DNA from: Pseudomonadota bacterium
Lineage (GTDB): Bacteria; Desulfobacterota; Desulfovibrionia; Desulfovibrionales; Desulfovibrionaceae
NCBI GenBank assembly: GCA_018822105.1
Contig: JAHJLB010000001.1
Span: forward strand, 62,001 to 126,000
Reading direction: 5' to 3'
DNA: 64,000 nucleotides
Each line of letters starts with the position of its first letter. The first letter of the stretch is position 1. Below the pieces are notes generated by a model that was not told the DNA's origin, did not search any database, and saw only the letters and a list, made by a program, of their open reading frames with translations. Positions 60,071 to 64,000 of this stretch are shown here, piece after piece. The position numbers and the translations under genes are program-made.

Positions 60071-60970
60071 ATGACGCCCATGTTTGTGGTCGTAAACGTG
60101 GATGATCTGGGCCTCTCGCCCGCCGTGCGCCGCGCCGTGGAGGATCTGGCCGCGCTTTCGCGCGTGAGCTCGGCCACGCTCCTGGTCAACGGGCCGGACG
60201 CCGCGGCCGCGGCCCGCCTGTGCGCTGGCGTCGGCGGGGCCCTGGGCGTGGGCGTGCACCTGAACATCCTGCGGGGCCGTCCGGAAAGCCCGGCGCGCGA
60301 GATCCCCGGCCTGCTGCGGCCCGACGGCCTGTTCCTGGGCCGCTACACCGAGCTGTTCAGCCGCTATCTGGGCCGGGCCTTCAGCGTGGCGGACGTTGAG
60401 CTGGAGTGGACCCGTCAGGTGGAGCGGGCCATGGAACTCGGGGTCTCGCCCACGCACCTGGATTCCGAGAAGCACATCCATGCCTGGCCCGGGCTTTTCG
60501 AGGCCGCCTGCCGCGTGGCGGAGCGCTTCGGCATCGGCTGGGTGCGCAGGCCCGTGGAGCTGGTGCACCCCCTGCGCTGGGACAAGGGCGGGCGGCGGGC
60601 GCGCATCCTGAATATCTTCGCCCTGTGGCACCAGGTGCCCAAAGGCGGGCGCGTGGCCTGCCCCACTTGCGTGTTCGGCGTGGCCGACCAGGGCGCGGAC
60701 TTGTTGCCGGGCCGGCTCGCGGCGTATATGAAGCGGGTGCGGCCCGATGTGCTGGAGGTGGTCTGCCACCCCGGCGCGCCCCTGCCCGGGGACGCCCCCC
60801 TGCCCGAGGAGTACGGCCCCATGCGCATCGGCGGCCAGTGGCTGCCCGAGCGCGCCGCCCTGGCCGCAGCGGGCTGGGACGAGGCCCTGGCCGGCGCGGG
60901 AGCCCGGCTGGCGCACTACGGCCAGCTCGATCCGGCCACGCGGGGCCTCAGGGCCCAGTACCGGCAATAA
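60071..60970 (+). CDS. YdjC/ChbG-family carbohydrate deacetylase
   Basis: A 299-aa protein of the YdjC/HpnK/ChbG family. VVNVDDLGLSP gives the metal-binding Asp pair; GVHLN and THLDSEKHIHAWPG give the His ligands; VVCHPGAP is the C-terminal His motif. These enzymes deacetylate N-acetylated sugars on lipids or oligosaccharides. It starts with AGGGG upstream of ATG 60071; ATG 60080 is possible. It precedes a polyprenyl-phosphate glycosyltransferase, suggesting a shared lipid-linked sugar pathway such as aminosugar addition to LPS. Confidence 0.85.
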   Translation: MTPMFVVVNVDDLGLSPAVRRAVEDLAALSRVSSATLLVNGPDAAAAARLCAGVGGALGVGVHLNILRGRPESPAREIPGLLRPDGLFLGRYTELFSRYLGRAFSVADVELEWTRQVERAMELGVSPTHLDSEKHIHAWPGLFEAACRVAERFGIGWVRRPVELVHPLRWDKGGRRARILNIFALWHQVPKGGRVACPTCVFGVADQGADLLPGRLAAYMKRVRPDVLEVVCHPGAPLPGDAPLPEEYGPMRIGGQWLPERAALAAAGWDEALAGAGARLAHYGQLDPATRGLRAQYRQ

Positions 60971-61004
60971 CGCACCAAGACGCCAGAACAACGGGATAGA
61001 GAAC

Positions 61005-62045
61005 ATGTCGCGACCCGCCCAGCACAGCGCAGCCAACGGATCCTTCGCCCAGTCCTGGCCCGTGGAGGTCAGCATCGTGACCCCCATGCACAACGAGGAG
61101 CTCTGCGTGCGCGAGTTCCACCGGCGCATGGGCGCGGCCCTGGCGGGCATGGGCGCGAGCTACGAGATCATCCTGGTCAATGACGGCAGCACGGATGCCA
61201 CTCCGGAGATCATCCGCGAGCTGGCGGCGGACGACCCGCACCTCGCCGGCGTGTTCCTGGCGCGCAACCGCGGCCAGTGCACGGCCATCTACGCGGGCAT
61301 CCAGCATTCCTGCGGGCGGTATGTGGTCATCATGGACGGGGACCTGCAGCACCCGCCCGAGGAGGTCCCAAGCCTCATCGAGAAGATCCGCGAGGGCTAC
61401 GACCTGGTCAAGGGCGTGCGCCAGAAGCGCCTGGAGTCTTTGCTGCTGCGCCGCATCCCCAGCCTCGTGGCCAACTACCTCATGCGCGCCACCAGCAAGT
61501 GCGAGGTCCACGACATGGGCGGGCTGTCCTGCCTCCAGGGCGACCTGGCGCGTTCGCTGAAGCTGCGCGAGGGCCAGCACCGGCTCATCCCGGCCCTGGT
61601 CTATTCCCAGGGCGGCGCGGTGTGCGAGGTGCCCACCAGCGCACCGCCGCGCTTTGCCGGCAAGAGCCACTACGGCATCGGCCGCAGCGTCGACGTGCTC
61701 TTCGACATCGTGCTTTTGTGGTTCCAGAACTCCTACAAGCAGCGGCCTGTCTATCTTTTCGGGCGCATCAGCCTCTGGCTGTTCCTCCTGGCCTCCCTCA
61801 CCATGTGCTGGCTTCTGTTCGAGAAGATCGTCTGGGGCGTGCACATGGGCACCCGCCCGCCCTTCATGGGGGCCGTGCTGTTCTACCTGGCGTCCCTGGG
61901 CTTCATGAGCACCGGGCTCATCCTGGAGGTGTTGGTGAACACCCACGACGCCGTGAGCGGCAACATGCCCTACAAGGTGCGCGAGGTGGTGCGCGGAAAA
62001 TTCCCCGGCCACCCGGTGGCCGGCCTCGCCGACCTGCGCGACTGA
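61005..62045 (+). CDS. Polyprenyl-phosphate glycosyltransferase (GT2, ArnC/GtrB-like)
   Basis: A 346-aa inner-membrane enzyme. The GT2 domain shows VSIVTPMHNEE, LVNDGSTDATPEI, VIMDGDLQHPPEEV (DxD) and LARNRGQC; two C-terminal helices (about 245-268, 285-310) anchor it. The pattern is that of enzymes that transfer a sugar to undecaprenyl phosphate. It lies 34 nt after the deacetylase, the same order as in aminosugar-modification systems in which a deacetylase follows a transferase. The exact sugar is unknown. Confidence 0.88.
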   Translation: MSRPAQHSAANGSFAQSWPVEVSIVTPMHNEELCVREFHRRMGAALAGMGASYEIILVNDGSTDATPEIIRELAADDPHLAGVFLARNRGQCTAIYAGIQHSCGRYVVIMDGDLQHPPEEVPSLIEKIREGYDLVKGVRQKRLESLLLRRIPSLVANYLMRATSKCEVHDMGGLSCLQGDLARSLKLREGQHRLIPALVYSQGGAVCEVPTSAPPRFAGKSHYGIGRSVDVLFDIVLLWFQNSYKQRPVYLFGRISLWLFLLASLTMCWLLFEKIVWGVHMGTRPPFMGAVLFYLASLGFMSTGLILEVLVNTHDAVSGNMPYKVREVVRGKFPGHPVAGLADLRD

Positions 62046-62065
62046 CCTGCGGCCCGGAACCAGCC

Positions 62066-63745
62066 ATGCGCATAGGCCTGCTCCAGATCAACCCCGTGGT
62101 GGGCGACATGGCCGGCAACGCCGCGCTTGTCGAGGCGGCCTACGCTCGGGCCGCGGCAGCCGGCGCGGAGCTAGCCCTGACCCCGGAGCTGGCCCTGACC
62201 GGCTACCCCCCGCGCGACCTGCTGCTCTATCAGGGCTTCTGCCGCCTGGCCTGGGCCGGGGCCGAGGCCCTGGCGGCGCGTCTTGAGGCCGCGCATCCCG
62301 GCGGACCGGCGCTGGTCCTCGGCTGCCCGGAGCCCAACGCCTCGGGCCAGGGCAAGCAGCTCTACAACGCGGCCCTGTGGTGCGAGGGCGGGGCCGTGCG
62401 CCGCACCATCCGCAAAGCCCTGCTGCCCACCTACGACGTGTTCGACGAGGCGCGCTATTTCGAGCCGGGCCAGGCCCAGGACGGCGGCAACGTGGTGGAG
62501 TATCGGGGCCGCCGGCTGGCGGTGACCATCTGCGAAGACCTCTGGAACGACAAGGACTACTGGCCGCACCGCCTGTACCCCGTGGACCCCGTGGAGGCCG
62601 CCGTGGCCGGCGGCGCGGAGGCCCTGCTGAATCTCTCGGCCTCGCCCTTCAGCCTGCGCAAGCAGGCCCTGCGCCAGGACATGCTCTCGGCCGTGGCCGC
62701 CCGGCGCGGCCTGCCCCTGGCCTATTGCAACCAGGTGGGCGGCAACGACGAGCTGGTCTTTGACGGCCGCAGCGCCGTGCACGGCCCGGACGGGTCCGTG
62801 GCGGCGCGGGCGGCGGGCTTTGCCGAGGACGTGCTGGTGGCCGACCTCTTCGGCTCTGTGCCCGGGCGGCTGGAGCAGGACGGCCTCGACCCCAGCGCCG
62901 AGATCTGGCGGGCGCTGGTGCTGGGCACCCGCGACTACCTGCGCAAGTGCGGCTTCACCAAGGCCCTGCTCGGCCTGTCCGGCGGCATCGACTCCGCCGT
63001 GGTGGCGGCCGTGGCCGTGGAGGCCATAGGCGCGCAGAACGTGCTCGGCGTACTCATGCCCTCGCCCTGGTCGAGCGCAGGCAGCATCGACGACTCCCTG
63101 GCCCTGGCGCAGAACCTGGGCATGGCCACGCGCACCATGCCCATAGAGCCGCTCATGCAGGGCTTCGACGCGGCGCTCTCGGAGAGCTTCGCGGCGCTGG
63201 CGCCGGGGCAGGGGCCGGGCACCACGGAGGAGAACATCCAGTCGCGCATCCGCGGCAACCTGCTCATGGCCCTTTCCAACAAGACCGGAGCCCTGCTTCT
63301 GACCACGGGCAACAAGAGCGAGCTGGCCGTGGGCTACTGCACCATCTACGGCGACATGAGCGGCGGGTTCGCGCTCATCAGCGACCTGCGCAAGACCCAG
63401 GTCTACGCCCTGGCCCGGCACATCAACGCGGTGAAGGGCCAGGTCATCCCCGAGAACATCCTCGTGAAGGCCCCCTCGGCCGAGCTTAGGCCCGGCCAGA
63501 CCGACCAGGACTCCCTGCCGCCCTACGACGTGCTCGACGCCATCCTGGCCCTGCACCTGGAGAAGAACCAGGTGGCGGCGGAGATAGTGGCCGCCGGCTT
63601 TGATGCCGAGGTGGTGGCGCGGGTCTGCCGGCTGGTGAAGTTCGCCGAGTTCAAGCGCAGGCAGGCCGCGCCGGGCATCAAGATCGCCTGGCGCTCCTTT
63701 GGTTCGGGCTGGCGCATGCCCCTGGCCGCCGCGCCGCTGCCGTAG
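62066..63745 (+). CDS. nadE: Glutamine-dependent NAD+ synthetase
   Basis: A 559-aa enzyme forming NAD from nicotinic acid adenine dinucleotide. The N-terminal nitrilase-type glutaminase carries the catalytic triad Glu41, Lys117, Cys156 (VTICEDLW). The C-terminal synthetase has LLGLSGGIDSAVV (pyrophosphatase loop) and LLTTGNKSELAVGY. The size matches the two-domain form. It starts 20 nt after the glycosyltransferase gene with only a weak ribosome-binding site. Confidence 0.96.
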   Translation: MRIGLLQINPVVGDMAGNAALVEAAYARAAAAGAELALTPELALTGYPPRDLLLYQGFCRLAWAGAEALAARLEAAHPGGPALVLGCPEPNASGQGKQLYNAALWCEGGAVRRTIRKALLPTYDVFDEARYFEPGQAQDGGNVVEYRGRRLAVTICEDLWNDKDYWPHRLYPVDPVEAAVAGGAEALLNLSASPFSLRKQALRQDMLSAVAARRGLPLAYCNQVGGNDELVFDGRSAVHGPDGSVAARAAGFAEDVLVADLFGSVPGRLEQDGLDPSAEIWRALVLGTRDYLRKCGFTKALLGLSGGIDSAVVAAVAVEAIGAQNVLGVLMPSPWSSAGSIDDSLALAQNLGMATRTMPIEPLMQGFDAALSESFAALAPGQGPGTTEENIQSRIRGNLLMALSNKTGALLLTTGNKSELAVGYCTIYGDMSGGFALISDLRKTQVYALARHINAVKGQVIPENILVKAPSAELRPGQTDQDSLPPYDVLDAILALHLEKNQVAAEIVAAGFDAEVVARVCRLVKFAEFKRRQAAPGIKIAWRSFGSGWRMPLAAAPLP

Positions 63746-63931
63746 GGGGCCTCAACGTCGAGGACATCGCCGCAGCCAAGCTCCGGTCCATGGTGGCTGC
63801 GGCGCGGATGCTTGAGGGAGCGGCACGGGTAGCCTTCCTCCCCCCTTCCCAAACCCCAAAAAATCGCGCAGAACGACAGAGGGTGCCGCGCCCTTTCCGC
63901 GCGCCCGAAACCCCCGTGAGGAGTCCCGTCC

Positions 63932-64000
63932 ATGCTCCACAGCGCCCTGGGCCTTTGCGCCCTGATGTTTCTGGCCTGGCTGGCCAGCGCCGAACGCGGC
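63932..64000 (+). CDS. Start of a membrane protein, possibly a nucleoside transporter; cut by the window edge
   Basis: ATG 63932 has GAGGAG 9 nt upstream and opens MLHSALGLCALMFLAWLASAE, a hydrophobic first helix. The pattern resembles the start of Na+- or H+-coupled nucleoside transporters (CNT/NupC family), but only 23 residues are visible, so the assignment is a guess. The 186-bp gap before it shows no other gene. Confidence 0.45.
   Translation, partial: MLHSALGLCALMFLAWLASAERG

Noticed and set aside
60040-60071. TTTACC-17-TAGCAT promoter overlapping the ChbG start codon
   Set aside because: The -10 would overlap the ATG that begins the conserved fold, and the -35 is poor; probably coincidental.

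Overview
The window is chromosomal DNA, very GC-rich and densely coding, and looks like a member of the Desulfovibrionales. The grounds are family-level recognition: a complex I operon without the NADH module, a Desulfovibrio-type single-cluster ferredoxin, a DcrH-like chemoreceptor ending in a hemerythrin domain, Tmc/Hmc/DsrMK-type redox subunits, and an almost complete GAK cassette. There are no rRNA or tRNA genes, CRISPR arrays or insertion sequences.

Layout. 1-4.4 kb: 3' part missing GGDEF-family protein, then panC-panD-metK. 4.5-9.7 kb: PAP2 phosphatase, two glycosyltransferases and a cation-chloride-cotransporter-like permease. 9.8-13.9 kb: a membrane protein, then a sigma-54 promoter with upstream repeats, a structured leader or small RNA, and a GH17-GT2 beta-glucan synthase-like gene. 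14-15.6 kb: a methyltransferase-nuclease fusion with an AT-rich middle. 15.7-18.6 kb: uxs-asnB. 18.9-30.5 kb: complex I operon A-B-C-D-H-I-J-K, extra antiporter-like subunit, 86-aa membrane protein, L, M, N. 30.6-34.6 kb: dead-nuclease-like protein, FapA, ferredoxin, YchF paralogue. 34.8-42.3 kb: aroK, six genes of the GAK cassette, aroC. 42.3-45.7 kb: cation efflux pump and oxygen/redox chemoreceptor. 45.8-47.7 kb: a two-gene membrane redox module whose iron-sulfur subunit has an in-frame TGA, most likely selenocysteine. 47.8-51 kb: comM, with a 1.5-kb AT-rich insertion bounded by a 60-bp duplication of the comM 3' end. 51-54.8 kb: lepB, lepA and an SDR epimerase. 54.9-59.9 kb: three response regulators (two HD-GYP, one sigma-54 activator) and a CBS-ACT protein. 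60-64 kb: ChbG-like deacetylase, polyprenyl-phosphate glycosyltransferase, nadE, start of a nucleoside transporter.

How they fit together. The redox genes (complex I fed by something other than NADH, ferredoxin, the Hdr-like/cytochrome b pair, the hemerythrin receptor) fit an anaerobe with ferredoxin- and quinone-linked energy conservation and a need to sense oxygen. Envelope genes (glycosyltransferases, UDP-xylose synthase, AsnB, GH17-GT2, ChbG, PAP2) and c-di-GMP genes (degenerate GGDEF, two HD-GYP) point to surface polysaccharide control. The least explained systems are the GAK cassette (35.4-41.2 kb), the comM island (47.96-49.43 kb) and the sigma-54 leader at 10.8-11.1 kb. Starts were chosen from ribosome-binding sites and family alignment from memory; nothing was run.
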